A stretch of DNA of 64,000 nt from Flavobacterium sp. SH_e (GCF_025717045.1 NZ_JAOVZN010000008.1:270-64269), one strand, 5' to 3'. Positions 19,670 through 28,143 are shown, counted from the first letter of the stretch. Made by a program: numbers and translations. The notes: a model not told the origin generated them from the letters alone.

Positions 19670-20551
19670 ATGTCAAATATCAGTTTAATTATCGAAGAAC
19701 GTTCTGCCAACATTGGCAACTTTATGGTAGGTCGTTTATTGCCTTTCCGTGAAAAAAGAGCTGTCGGACCATTTGTATTTATCGATCATATGGGACCTGC
19801 ACATTTAAGTGACCATGAAAATATGGATGTTCCTCCACATCCGCATATTGGGCTTTCTACACTAACTTTTTTGTTTGAAGGAAGCATTATGCATCGGGAT
19901 AGTTTAGGAACAGAATTAGAAATAAAACCAGGCGCTGTAAACTGGATGACAGCTGGAAAAGGAATCGTTCACTCAGAAAGAACTCCTGAATATTTAAGAC
20001 ATTCAGATAAAATGCTTCACGGACTGCAAATTTGGGTTGCGCTTCCAAAAGAATTGGAACAAATGGAGCCTAATTTTACGCACGTTGAAGCAGATGATAT
20101 TCCGGCTTGGGAAGAAGATGGCGTTTCATACAAATTAATTGCAGGCGAAGCTTTTGGCAAAAAATCTCCAGTTCCTGTTTATAGTCCGTTATATTTTATT
20201 GAAATTAAAAGCAAAGAAGCGAAAAAAATCAATATCGGACATCATTTATTTGGTGAAAGCGGTTTATACATTTTAGATGGAAGCATTAAAAATGGAGAAC
20301 ATACTTACGAACCAAGACAAATTTTAATTACAACTGAAGCTTCTCTTTGCGAGTTTGAAATTTCTGAAAACTCAACCGTTTATATTTTTGGCGGACAGCC
20401 TTTTCCTGAAGAACATTTTATCTTTTGGAACTTTGTTTCTTCTGATAAAAACCTCATCGAAAAAGCAAAACAAGATTGGACAGAACAAACTTTCCCAAAA
20501 GTTCCAGGCGAAACAGAATTTGTTCCATTGCCTGAACCTAGAATCAAATAA
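19670..20551 (+). CDS. Pirin family protein
   Basis: A bicupin metalloprotein of 293 residues. The N-terminal cupin has the pirin signature FVFIDHMGPAHLS, PPHPHIGLSTLTFLFEGSIMHRDSLG and WMTAGKGIVHSERTP, giving the His/Glu iron ligands around HPHIGL and the later His. Some pirins act as quercetinases or redox-sensing regulators; the role here is not determined by the sequence. It lies 2 bp before an OsmC gene and then a GNAT gene, forming an apparent stress-related operon. A TAATTTTG box at 19640-19647 is a plausible -7 element. Confidence 0.95.
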   Translation: MSNISLIIEERSANIGNFMVGRLLPFREKRAVGPFVFIDHMGPAHLSDHENMDVPPHPHIGLSTLTFLFEGSIMHRDSLGTELEIKPGAVNWMTAGKGIVHSERTPEYLRHSDKMLHGLQIWVALPKELEQMEPNFTHVEADDIPAWEEDGVSYKLIAGEAFGKKSPVPVYSPLYFIEIKSKEAKKINIGHHLFGESGLYILDGSIKNGEHTYEPRQILITTEASLCEFEISENSTVYIFGGQPFPEEHFIFWNFVSSDKNLIEKAKQDWTEQTFPKVPGETEFVPLPEPRIK

Positions 20552-20553
20552 TT

Positions 20554-20949
20554 ATGGATACAATATCAGCAAAAATAGATACGCGTTTGTATCGCACTGA
20601 AATCACTTCTGCAAGTGGAAATGTTTTAATTTCAGACGAACCTCAACAATTGGGCGGAAAAAATTTAGGCTTAAATCCGACCGAGCTATTGGCATCATCA
20701 TTGGCTTCTTGCACTTTGATTACTTTACGAATGTATATTAACCGCAAACAATGGAACGTCGAGGAAATCAATGTCAAGATTGATTTTGAAAGAGATTCAG
20801 AGAGAAATTGTACCTCATTTACCCGAAGAATTGAAGTAATCGGCGAAGTTGACGACGAACAAAGACGTAGATTAGAGACAATTGCAAACAGCTGCCCAAT
20901 TCATAAAACGCTAACACATTCAATCGAAATTAAAACGACATTAATATAA
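20554..20949 (+). CDS. OsmC family peroxiredoxin-like protein
   Basis: A 131-residue OsmC/Ohr-fold protein. The two conserved Cys are visible in LASCTLITLRMYI and NSCPIHKTLTHSI, with the expected LNPTELLASSLASC lead-in. These proteins reduce organic hydroperoxides with a pair of thiols. It starts 2 bp after the pirin gene and ends 5 bp before the GNAT gene, so the three are probably one transcript. The second Cys in an NSCPIHK context is the YhfA-type arrangement, distinct from Ohr. Confidence 0.93.
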   Translation: MDTISAKIDTRLYRTEITSASGNVLISDEPQQLGGKNLGLNPTELLASSLASCTLITLRMYINRKQWNVEEINVKIDFERDSERNCTSFTRRIEVIGEVDDEQRRRLETIANSCPIHKTLTHSIEIKTTLI

Positions 20950-20954
20950 TTACA

Positions 20955-21239
20955 ATGGAAATTCAACAAATAAACGATACGCGAAGAGGCTATTTTGAAG
21001 CAATTGAAGACGGAAAAGAAGCTGGAAAAATGACTTATACTTGGGCTGGAGATACAAAATTCATCATCGATCACACTGAAGTAAGTCCTGATTTCAATGG
21101 AAAAGGTGTTGGTAAAAAACTCGTTATGGCTTCAGTAGAATATGCCAGAGCAAATAACTTAAAAATCATTCCGCTGTGTCCTTTTGCAAAAAGCGTTTTT
21201 GATAAAGTTGAAGAAATTCGTGATGTACTTTTTTCTTAA
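20955..21239 (+). CDS. Small GNAT acetyltransferase, YjdJ-like
   Basis: A 94-residue minimal GNAT domain of the type found in E. coli YjdJ and human GTLF3B/NATD1. The signature is FIIDHTEVSPDFNGKGVGKKLVMASVEYARANNLKIIPLCPFA, with the acetyl-CoA pyrophosphate loop GKGVGKK and the invariant PLCPFAKSVF. The substrate is unknown. It is the last gene of the pirin-OsmC-GNAT operon. Confidence 0.93.
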   Translation: MEIQQINDTRRGYFEAIEDGKEAGKMTYTWAGDTKFIIDHTEVSPDFNGKGVGKKLVMASVEYARANNLKIIPLCPFAKSVFDKVEEIRDVLFS

Positions 21240-21256
21240 AGATTCTAAGCTTTTTT

Positions 21257-21377
21257 TTAACCGCAAAGCACGCAAAGGATTACGCAAAGTTCGCAAAGTT
21301 TTTAAACAAAGCTTTGCGAACTTTGCGTTTATACTAAGCCTAGCAGATAACAAAACCTTGCGTTCTTTGCGTTAAAA
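21257..21377. repeat. Nested inverted repeat of CGCAAAG motifs
   Basis: An inner perfect 17-bp palindrome arm (ACGCAAAGTTCGCAAAG, 21282-21298, with its complement at 21312-21328) sits inside an outer imperfect pair (TTAACCGCAAAGCACGCAAAGG and CCTTGCGTTCTTTGCGTTAA). The tandem G/CGCAAAG heptamers are a motif I recall from intergenic repeats of flavobacteria. It may also act as terminator for the pirin operon. Confidence 0.8.
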
Positions 21378-21421
21378 AACAACCCAAAGAAATTCGATTT
21401 TCAAATCTCCTCGGAAACTCG

Positions 21422-21429
21422 TATATTTG
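21422..21429 (+). promoter_or_regulatory. -7 box upstream of the adenosine deaminase-like gene
   Basis: TATATTTG matches TAnnTTTG and lies 21 bp before the ATG at 21451. Confidence 0.65.
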
Positions 21430-21450
21430 CATGTAATTTAAACTTAGAGT

Positions 21451-22866
21451 ATGACAAGGATAATTACGCTTTTCTGTATTTTTATAACACAAATCGGCTT
21501 TTCTCAATCAGCTGAGAGTTATTTAGAAAAAATCAGAAATAATGAAGCTCTCTTAACAGCTTTTTTTCAACAAATGCCTAAAGGAGGCGATTTACACCAC
21601 CATTTTTCAGGATCCGTTTATGCAGAGCCACTTTTAGAAAGAGCAATTGCAGAAGACTTTTATTTGAATCTGGAAACTATGGCAGTTTCTAAAACTAAAC
21701 CAGCAAACGGAAACTGGGAGAACTTTTCATCTCTTACAAACAAAGGAAAATTAGATTATTACGAACAACAGATTATGCAGACTTGGTCAGTTAAAGATTA
21801 TAACGGTTTAGTTCCGTCTGATGATCAGTTTTTTGATTCGTTTATGAAATTTGAACCGACTATTCAAGGTCATTTTTCAGAAGGAATGCTTGAATTAAAA
21901 AAACGTGCCATTGCAGAAAATGTTTCTTATATCGAAACACAATTATCAACAATTCCTTGCGACATGAACGTTTCTGATTTAGCTGATTTTAATACAAAAT
22001 TACGCCAGGCTGCAGATCAAAAAGACGAAAAAACAGTTCTGAAACTTTTGGATGAATTGTATAAAGCAATTCAGAAAAAAGACGCTAAAAAATATGCTGA
22101 AGATTTCAACAATAATTTCATTACAAAACTGCACAAAGATTTAAAAATAGATGACGAAAAATTCACCATGCGTTATCAAAACTTTGTGCTTCGTTTTATG
22201 GAACCTGTAGATTTGTTTAAAAATCTGGTTATTGCTTTTATTTCGTCAAGCGAAAGTAAACTAACTGCCGGTGTAAATATCGTTTCTCCAGAACACGGAA
22301 AAACTTCGATGAAAGATTATTGGCTTCATATGGTGATGTTTAAATACTGCCATTCGAAATTTCCAGATGTAAAATATACGCTTCATGCGGGCGAACTGAC
22401 TTTAGGTTTGGTTCAGCCAGAAGAATTGACTTGGCATATTAATGATGCTATTTATGTGGCAAGCGCCAACAGAATTGGTCACGGTGTTGACATTGCGTAC
22501 GAGGCAAATTCGTATGATTTATTGAAATATATGTCAAAAAACAACATTCCCATTGAGATTAATTTAGCTAGTAACGAATTCATTTTGAAAGTAAAAGAAA
22601 ACAGACATCCGTTTACGCTTTACAAAGAATTTAATGTGCCAATTGTAATTAGTACTGATGACGCGGGAATTTTAAGAAGCAATATGACAGAACAATATGT
22701 TTTATTGGCGAAAAGATATCCTGATGTAAATTATGAAACAATCAAAAAATACGTTTACAACAGTATCAATTACAGTTTCATTCAAGACGAATCGGTTAAA
22801 AAACAATTAATCAAAGATTTAGATGCTCGTTTTAAAGCTTTTGAAGCGAAGTTTTCTAAAAACTAA
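21451..22866 (+). CDS. Secreted adenosine deaminase-like metal-dependent hydrolase
   Basis: A 471-residue protein with a signal peptide (MTRIITLFCIFITQIGFSQS) and an amidohydrolase TIM barrel of the adenosine/AMP deaminase family. Metal and catalytic motifs are in order: DLHHHFSGS (about 47-55), HAGELT (about 310), RIGHGVDIAYE, EINLASNEF and STDDAGILRS. The export signal puts it outside the cytoplasm, closer to the secreted ADGF/CECR1 type than to cytosolic Add. A role in extracellular nucleoside scavenging is likely, but the exact substrate is not shown. Monocistronic with its own -7 box. Confidence 0.9.
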   Translation: MTRIITLFCIFITQIGFSQSAESYLEKIRNNEALLTAFFQQMPKGGDLHHHFSGSVYAEPLLERAIAEDFYLNLETMAVSKTKPANGNWENFSSLTNKGKLDYYEQQIMQTWSVKDYNGLVPSDDQFFDSFMKFEPTIQGHFSEGMLELKKRAIAENVSYIETQLSTIPCDMNVSDLADFNTKLRQAADQKDEKTVLKLLDELYKAIQKKDAKKYAEDFNNNFITKLHKDLKIDDEKFTMRYQNFVLRFMEPVDLFKNLVIAFISSSESKLTAGVNIVSPEHGKTSMKDYWLHMVMFKYCHSKFPDVKYTLHAGELTLGLVQPEELTWHINDAIYVASANRIGHGVDIAYEANSYDLLKYMSKNNIPIEINLASNEFILKVKENRHPFTLYKEFNVPIVISTDDAGILRSNMTEQYVLLAKRYPDVNYETIKKYVYNSINYSFIQDESVKKQLIKDLDARFKAFEAKFSKN

Positions 22867-22871
22867 ATTCT

Positions 22872-22904
22872 AAACCTAACAGGTTTTAAAAACCTGTTAG
22901 GTTT
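22872..22904 (+). terminator. 14-bp stem-loop after the deaminase-like gene
   Basis: AAACCTAACAGGTT (22872-22885) pairs perfectly with AACCTGTTAGGTTT (22891-22904). It probably ends the deaminase transcript. The right arm also contains TAGGTTTG (22898-22905), a -7 box candidate for the ABM gene, so one sequence may serve both purposes. Confidence 0.7.
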
Positions 22905-22920
22905 GTCAATATTAAAATAT

Positions 22921-23226
22921 ATGATTCTAGAAGCAGCATTTCTGTATGTTAAACCAGAATTAGCCAATCAATTTGAAGCTGATTTTGCAAAAGCAAGTCA
23001 ATACATTTCCTCAATCGATGGTTATTTAGGTCATCGTTTGGAAAAATGTCTTGAAGTTGAAAACAAATACCTTTTATTGGTCGATTGGAATACACTTGAA
23101 GATCACACAGTGGGTTTCAGAACTTCTGAAGCGTATTTGGAATGGAAAAAGATTTTGCATCATTATTACGAACCGTTTCCAATTGTAGAACATTTTGAAA
23201 CGCTTTTTGAGAATAAAAAACAATAA
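22921..23226 (+). CDS. Antibiotic biosynthesis monooxygenase (ABM) domain protein
   Basis: A 101-residue ferredoxin-like ABM domain: MILEAAFLYVKPELANQFEADF, then YLGHRLEKCLEVENKYLLLVDWNTLEDHTVGFRTSEAYLEWKKILHHYY. Such dimeric proteins include haem-degrading and quinol monooxygenases as well as non-enzymatic members. I chose the ATG at 22921; an in-frame TTG at 22903 belongs to the TAGGTTTG box. The nearest partner is rlmH downstream, across a repeat, so there is no functional context. Confidence 0.87.
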   Translation: MILEAAFLYVKPELANQFEADFAKASQYISSIDGYLGHRLEKCLEVENKYLLLVDWNTLEDHTVGFRTSEAYLEWKKILHHYYEPFPIVEHFETLFENKKQ

Positions 23227-23246
23227 ATTGCTTTGCGTAAACAATT

Positions 23247-23382
23247 AAACACATAGAAACATAGGCATAATTGTTTCCGTTTAAGATTACAGAAAAAGCA
23301 AGCTTTAACACATAGCTATGTGTATTACGGTTAGTGAAACGCCTTTTACAGACAAAGAAAAACTATGTCTCTATGTGTTTAA
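23247..23382. repeat. Imperfect inverted repeat of CACATAG motifs
   Basis: AAACACATAGAAACATAG (23247-23264) pairs, with one mismatch, with CTATGTCTCTATGTGTTT (23363-23380). A smaller palindrome CACATAGCTATGTG lies between them. No coding capacity. It resembles the other intergenic palindromic elements in the window, with a different core motif. Confidence 0.75.
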
Positions 23383-23414
23383 ATTACTGCAATTCGTGGC
23401 AAAAAACTTAGCAA

Positions 23415-23888
23415 ATGAACATCAAACTTATCGCTATAGGCAAAACAGATAATAAATCGCTTCAAACGTTGATTGACGATTATACCAAGCGTTTGTCTTT
23501 TTACATCAAATTTGACTTGGAGATTATTCCAGACATCAAAAACGTAAAAAACTTATCTGAAAGCCAACAAAAAGAAAAAGAAGGCGAATTGATTCTTGCC
23601 AAACTTTCACCTACAGATCAGTTAATTTTATTGGATGAAAATGGAAAAACTTTCTCAAGCGTTGGTTTTTCTGAAGAATTGCAAAAGAAAATGAATTCTG
23701 GTGTAAAAACGATAGTTTATGTAATTGGTGGACCTTACGGGTTTTCTGAAACGGTTTATAAAAAAGCGCAGGGAAAAGTTTCGCTTTCGCTAATGACATT
23801 TTCACATCAAATGGTTCGTTTATTTTTTATAGAACAACTGTATCGCGGATTTACAATTTTAAGAAATGAACCTTATCATCATCAGTAA
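23415..23888 (+). CDS. rlmH: 23S rRNA (pseudouridine-1915-N3)-methyltransferase
   Basis: A SPOUT-class methyltransferase that modifies helix 69 of 23S rRNA in assembled 70S ribosomes. The 157-residue length is typical. Signatures are MNIKLIAIGKTDNKSLQTLIDDYTKRL, LLDENGKTFSS, the knot motif VYVIGGPYGFSETVY and the C-terminal SHQMVRLFFIEQLYRGFTILRNEPYHH. Single gene between intergenic repeats. Confidence 0.98.
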   Translation: MNIKLIAIGKTDNKSLQTLIDDYTKRLSFYIKFDLEIIPDIKNVKNLSESQQKEKEGELILAKLSPTDQLILLDENGKTFSSVGFSEELQKKMNSGVKTIVYVIGGPYGFSETVYKKAQGKVSLSLMTFSHQMVRLFFIEQLYRGFTILRNEPYHHQ

Positions 23889-24072
23889 TTTTTTTCATTC
23901 GGGTTTCAATTTTAAAAACTTTATCACTCCAAAAACACATACGCTTAAAAACCAACACTTTAAACAATGAAACAAAAATAAAATCGTAAATTTATAGTGC
24001 TTTTATTATCTCTTAATAAGATTTAATAATTATAGTTTTTTAACCTTTTTTCTAATTTAAAAAAACATAATT

Positions 24073-24537
24073 ATGAAAGCTCTAATTAAATTTTCAGCAT
24101 TTTTATTTCTGCTCTTTATTGGAACTTCATGTTCTAATAGTTATGATGATAACAGTTCACCTGTTATGGTAACTTTCTCAGCTGCTTTAACTCCTCCAAC
24201 TGGTGTTACTTCTACAGCTTCTGGCACTGCGGCGCTCACATTAAATAAAACGGCAAAGACATTCGAAATTAAAGTTACTTATTCAGGACTAGTGCCAACA
24301 CACGGGCATATACATGCTGCAGATGGTGCAATCGTTATCCCGTTTTCTGATGAAAGTGTAGCCACTTCTCCATTTACCGTTTCTGGCACTGTGACAGATG
24401 CACAAATTACAGAACTTATGGCCAATCATTATTATGTAAATTTACATACCACTGCATACCCTAATGGCGAAATTAGCGGTACTTTAATGAAAACTGGCAC
24501 TTCTGGAGGCGGCGGAGGTGGTGGCGGTGGCTATTAA
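24073..24537 (+). CDS. CHRD-domain lipoprotein with poly-glycine tail
   Basis: A 154-residue predicted lipoprotein: signal sequence MKALIKFSAFLFLLFIGTSC with a lipobox Cys at residue 20. Residues about 30-140 form a CHRD domain (TSTASGTAALTLNKTAKTFEIKVTYSGLVPTHGHIHAADG ... HYYVNLHTTAYPNGEISGTLMK), a fold first seen in chordin and common in secreted bacterial proteins. The C-terminus is TGTS followed by nine Gly and Tyr. Biochemical role unknown. Monocistronic, with a strong terminator shared with the convergent gene. Confidence 0.9.
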   Translation: MKALIKFSAFLFLLFIGTSCSNSYDDNSSPVMVTFSAALTPPTGVTSTASGTAALTLNKTAKTFEIKVTYSGLVPTHGHIHAADGAIVIPFSDESVATSPFTVSGTVTDAQITELMANHYYVNLHTTAYPNGEISGTLMKTGTSGGGGGGGGGY

Positions 24538-24550
24538 TCTTAAACTTAAA

Positions 24551-24580
24551 AAAAGCCTTTCTGATTATAGAAAGGCTTTT
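24551..24580. terminator. Bidirectional terminator
   Basis: AAAAGCCTTTCT (24551-24562) and AGAAAGGCTTTT (24569-24580) form a 12-bp stem with a 6-nt loop, between convergent genes ending at 24537 (plus) and 24613 (minus). A and T runs on both sides suit both directions. Confidence 0.9.
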
Positions 24581-24612
24581 TAATTCTTGTTATTTCCTTA
24601 CTCTAAATTCCT

Positions 24613-25245
24613 TTAGAAAATAAATTCTACAGGAAGCTTATCAAGATTGTAAGTCACTTCTTTTTGCAGTAGAATTTTATATTGAATATATTCTTCGTAG
24701 CTCATATTTTTGTCGAATAAAAACACCAAATCTGGAACTCTATCAAACTTTATGCTGTAAAAATACTTTAGTATTTCTGATATTTTTATTTCCTTATTCC
24801 CCATGAAAACCTGTTTTTTCCCTTTACTAAAGTAAACTACAAAACTTCCTGCAGTAGGTTTTTCCATTTTATAAAATACTTTCGTGAAAGGTAGAAAAGC
24901 CAAATTCTTTCCAATGGAATCAGCGTACGAATAGTAGTTTTCAGATTCTTCGTTCTGATGCATTTTCTCGTTACGCTTTTTTTCTTGCATTTTTATTACT
25001 TGAGGCATAACCAATTTCAAAGGCAAGCGTTTGTCTATATTGAAAATCCAATTGGTTGATATAATGGCACTTTTTCTGTTTAAATCGGCGATTGTGTCTT
25101 TTCCATCAACTTTATAAAAGATATAAATTGGCGAATGATCTTGAACGTCTTTTACAATTGAGACATTTGATTTTGGCAATAAAACGTCTTCTTTTTTTCC
25201 GCAAGAAAACAAAAGACAAAGTATAAGTATAGAGAAGTATTTCAT
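24613..25245 (-). CDS. Lipoprotein of unknown function, possibly ExbD-like C-terminus
   Basis: A 210-residue protein with a lipobox (MKYFSILILCLLFSC, Cys15). I do not recognise the family. The tail RVPDLVFLFDKNMSYEEYIQYKILLQKEV is reminiscent of the ExbD/TolR periplasmic domain pattern (aspartate, then Y-x-x-Y/V), but the ExbD transmembrane helix is replaced by a lipoprotein signal. That is an inference from a short pattern only. The middle is rich in charged residues (QEKKRNEKMHQNEESENYY). It lies 36 bp after folP on the same strand and may be co-transcribed. Confidence 0.75.
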   Translation of the reverse strand: MKYFSILILCLLFSCGKKEDVLLPKSNVSIVKDVQDHSPIYIFYKVDGKDTIADLNRKSAIISTNWIFNIDKRLPLKLVMPQVIKMQEKKRNEKMHQNEESENYYSYADSIGKNLAFLPFTKVFYKMEKPTAGSFVVYFSKGKKQVFMGNKEIKISEILKYFYSIKFDRVPDLVFLFDKNMSYEEYIQYKILLQKEVTYNLDKLPVEFIF

Positions 25246-25281
25246 ATTTATTATTATTATTTTTCACAAGCAGTTTGTCAT

Positions 25282-26115
25282 CTAAATAGTATTCAAATTC
25301 AGCTTACCAAACAAAGTAACACATTCCATCGCTTCTTTCACATCATGAACACGAAGAATTTTTGCGCCTTTTGTCAAAGCAATTGTATTCAAGAAAGTAG
25401 TTCCATTTAAAGCTTCTTGAGGTGTAATATCAAGTGTTTTATAAATCATTGATTTTCTAGAAATTCCAGCTAAGACTGGTAATTCTAAAATATTAAAAAG
25501 TTCCATTTTTTGCATTACTTCATAATTCATATCGGTTGTTTTAGCAAAACCGAAACCAGGATCTAAAATCAAGTCGTTGATTCCTAGACTTCGTGCTTTT
25601 TTTACTTTTTCAGAAAAGTAGAAAAGCATTTCTTTTATAATATCATCGTATTGTGTCAAACTCTGCATCGTCTGCGGATTGCCTCGCATGTGCATCATGA
25701 TATACGGAACGTTATAATGCGCAATTACATCAAACATTTTTTCATCTAATTCGCCAGCAGCAATATCGTTTATAATTGCCGCGCCACTTTCTATACTTGC
25801 TTTTGCAACTTCTGCCCTAAAAGTATCAATAGATAATAAAGTCTTTGGAAAGTGTTTTAAAATCAATTCAATTGCTGGAACGATTCTGTCGATTTCTTCT
25901 TGTTCGGTTACAAATTCAGCGCTTGGTTTACTGGAATACGCTCCAATATCGATAAATGTTGCGCCTTCAGAAAGCATTTTATCTACTTGCGAAATAATTT
26001 CATCTTCGTTTTTATATTTTCCTCCGTCAAAGAAAGAATTTGGAGTAACATTGAGAATTCCCATTACTCTTGGAATTGACAAATCGATAAGTTCTCCTTT
26101 ACAGTTAATTGTCAT
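25282..26115 (-). CDS. folP: Dihydropteroate synthase
   Basis: Joins p-aminobenzoate to hydroxymethyl-dihydropterin diphosphate in folate synthesis; the target of sulfonamides. The 277-residue TIM barrel shows PRVMGILNVTPNSFFDGGKY (residues about 15-34), IDIGAYSSKPSAEFV, LLSIDTFRAEVAKASIESGAAIINDIAAGELD, ILDPGFGFAKTTDMNYE and VLAGISRKSMIYK. All catalytic loops are present. It diverges from the DUF1599 gene across a 146-bp gap. Confidence 0.97.
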   Translation of the reverse strand: MTINCKGELIDLSIPRVMGILNVTPNSFFDGGKYKNEDEIISQVDKMLSEGATFIDIGAYSSKPSAEFVTEQEEIDRIVPAIELILKHFPKTLLSIDTFRAEVAKASIESGAAIINDIAAGELDEKMFDVIAHYNVPYIMMHMRGNPQTMQSLTQYDDIIKEMLFYFSEKVKKARSLGINDLILDPGFGFAKTTDMNYEVMQKMELFNILELPVLAGISRKSMIYKTLDITPQEALNGTTFLNTIALTKGAKILRVHDVKEAMECVTLFGKLNLNTI

Positions 26116-26223
26116 TGTTTATTTATTTCAGGTTTCAGGCTTCAAGTTGTCCGTTAACACTTTGTTTAGAAAAAACTTGAAACAAAGCGAACCTTAAACT
26201 TGAAACTCTTAAAAAATTATCCT

Positions 26224-26231
26224 TATTTTTG
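26224..26231 (+). promoter_or_regulatory. -7 box upstream of the DUF1599 gene
   Basis: TATTTTTG matches TAnnTTTG, 30 bp before the ATG at 26262, in the divergent gap with folP. Confidence 0.55.
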
Positions 26232-26261
26232 AAGAAATTTTAGCAAATATACAGCATATAA

Positions 26262-26804
26262 ATGAAGAATACTTCCCAAGAGTTTGATAATGTTATCGCG
26301 GTTTGCCGAACATTGTTTATCAATAAAATGAAAGATTATGGCAGTGCGTGGAGAATTTTAAGATTGCCATCGCTGACAGACCAGATTTTTATAAAAGCGC
26401 AACGAATTAGAAGTTTACAGGAAAATGAAGTCCGTAAAGTGGATGAAGACGAAAAAGGAGAATTTATCGGAATCATCAATTATTCTATCATGGCTTTGAT
26501 TCAGTTAGAATTGGGCGTTGTAGATCAGCCAGATCTTGACGTTGAAAAAGCAACTGAATTATACGATGCTAAAGTAAAATTGACCAAAGATTTAATGGAA
26601 GCCAAAAATCATGATTACGGCGAAGCTTGGCGTGATATGCGCGTGAGTTCTTTAACCGATTTGATTTTGCAGAAACTCCTTCGCGTTAAGCAAATTGAAG
26701 ATAATAAAGGAAAAACAATAGTGTCTGAAGGAATCGATGCTAATTATCAGGATATGATTAATTATTCTGTTTTTGCTTTAATTCTAAACCCTATAATTAA
26801 ATAA
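26262..26804 (+). CDS. DUF1599 (nucleotide modification associated domain 1) protein, duplicated domain
   Basis: A 180-residue cytoplasmic protein containing two tandem copies of one motif: NKMKDYGSAWRILRLPSLTDQIFIKAQRIRSLQ (about 23-55) and EAKNHDYGEAWRDMRVSSLTDLILQKLLRVKQIE (about 112-145), each followed by an acidic stretch and an NYSxxAL helix. This is the DUF1599 family, elsewhere linked computationally to nucleotide modification. In Bacteroidota I recall it beside folP, a DoxX-like gene and tpiA, as here. No function is proven. Confidence 0.9.
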   Translation: MKNTSQEFDNVIAVCRTLFINKMKDYGSAWRILRLPSLTDQIFIKAQRIRSLQENEVRKVDEDEKGEFIGIINYSIMALIQLELGVVDQPDLDVEKATELYDAKVKLTKDLMEAKNHDYGEAWRDMRVSSLTDLILQKLLRVKQIEDNKGKTIVSEGIDANYQDMINYSVFALILNPIIK

Positions 26805-26817
26805 AATTTCAAAAAAT

Positions 26818-26858
26818 AAAATCCCAAATTCCAACTTTAAAATTGGAATTTGGGATTT
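26818..26858 (+). terminator. 16-bp perfect stem-loop between DUF1599 and DoxX genes
   Basis: AAATCCCAAATTCCAA (26818-26833) pairs perfectly with TTGGAATTTGGGATTT (26843-26858) around a 9-nt loop. The T-run is short, so it could be a terminator or an RNA-stability element inside one transcript. A further partial copy (AATTTGGAATTT) follows at once. Confidence 0.7.
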
Positions 26859-26890
26859 AAAATTTGGAATTTAACCCCTAAATATTTGCC

Positions 26891-27991
26891 ATGAAAAACA
26901 TCATTACTCAATTTTCCCGATTATTTGTCGGTGTCCTATTTATCATTTCCGGATTAATCAAACTAAACGATCCTGTTGGATTTTCTTACAAACTGGCTGA
27001 ATATTTCAGTGAACCTGTTTTCAATATGCCTTTTTTAGAGCCATTGGCTTTAGGATTGGCGATCTTTTTAGTGATTTTAGAAGTAGTTTTAGGTGTAATG
27101 CTGTTGGTTGGCTATAAATCAAAACTAACGATTTGGGCTTTACTTTTATTGATTGTTTTCTTTACATTCCTAACTTTCTATTCAGCATATTTTGATGTAG
27201 TAAAAGATTGCGGATGCTTTGGTGATGCTTTACACTTAACACCTTGGCAATCATTCACAAAAGATATTGTTTTACTATTCTTTATCTTAATTTTATTCAC
27301 CAATAAAAAATTAGTTAAGCCTTTGTTTTCTAAATTGGTAACTAATATTATCACTTTAATCAGCATTATTTTATGCGTTTTTATGGCGGTTTGGGTTATC
27401 AATCATAATCCGATCAAAGATTTCCGTCCGTATAAAGTAGGAACAAACATTGAAAAAGGAATGGAAATTCCAGAAGGTGCGCCAAAATCGGTTGTAGAAA
27501 TGATTTTTATTTACAAAGTAAATGGCGTTGAAAAAGAATTTACAGAGAAAGATTTAATGAATATTCCTGAAGGTGCTGTTTTTGTGGATCGTAAAGACAA
27601 AGTAATCTCTGAAGGTTACGTTCCTCCTATTCATGATTTCACAATGACAAAAGATGATTCTGACTATAAAGAAGAATTATTAAAAGAGCCTAAATTATTG
27701 ATTTATGTAACTTACGATTTGAATTTATCAAATCCTGAAGGAATGAAAAAATTAGCAAAAGTTACTGCTGATGCAAAAGCAAAAGGTTACAAAGTAATCG
27801 GAATGACTGCTTCTGGAGCCGACGAAATTGCTAAAGCGAAGAAAAACTATGCTTTAGATATTGATTTCTATTTCTGCGATGGAACTGCTTTAAAAACAGT
27901 TGAAAGAGCAAATCCAAGTATTGTAGTTGTACATGACGGAACTATCGCTCAAAAAGTGCATTACAATGATACCGATGATTTGAAATTATAA
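26891..27991 (+). CDS. DoxX/MauE-like membrane protein fused to a thioredoxin-like domain (BT_3928-type)
   Basis: A 366-residue protein. Residues 1-185 carry four or five membrane helices with the DoxX pattern RLFVGVLFIISGLIKLNDPVGFSYKLAEYF and a conserved DCGCFGD loop, as in MauE/DoxX quinone-linked proteins. Residues about 190-366 form a soluble domain (LLIYVTYDLNLSNPEGMKKLAKVTADAKAKGYKVIGMTASG ... YFCDGTALKTVERANPSIVVVHDG) that looks like a thioredoxin fold without a CxxC. I recall this fusion as the BT_3928 family of Bacteroidota. A role in quinone-coupled redox or disulphide chemistry is an inference. Confidence 0.87.
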   Translation: MKNIITQFSRLFVGVLFIISGLIKLNDPVGFSYKLAEYFSEPVFNMPFLEPLALGLAIFLVILEVVLGVMLLVGYKSKLTIWALLLLIVFFTFLTFYSAYFDVVKDCGCFGDALHLTPWQSFTKDIVLLFFILILFTNKKLVKPLFSKLVTNIITLISIILCVFMAVWVINHNPIKDFRPYKVGTNIEKGMEIPEGAPKSVVEMIFIYKVNGVEKEFTEKDLMNIPEGAVFVDRKDKVISEGYVPPIHDFTMTKDDSDYKEELLKEPKLLIYVTYDLNLSNPEGMKKLAKVTADAKAKGYKVIGMTASGADEIAKAKKNYALDIDFYFCDGTALKTVERANPSIVVVHDGTIAQKVHYNDTDDLKL

Positions 27992-28143
27992 TATTTCAAA
28001 AAATATAAATTTTAAAGGCGCCAATATTTCTTTTTTAGATTTATTGGCGTTTTTGCTTTTAATATCAATTTATTAAAACATAACCCTTTAGATTTTATAT
28101 AAAAATCCTACATTTGGTCAAAACCAAAAACCAAATTTAATCA

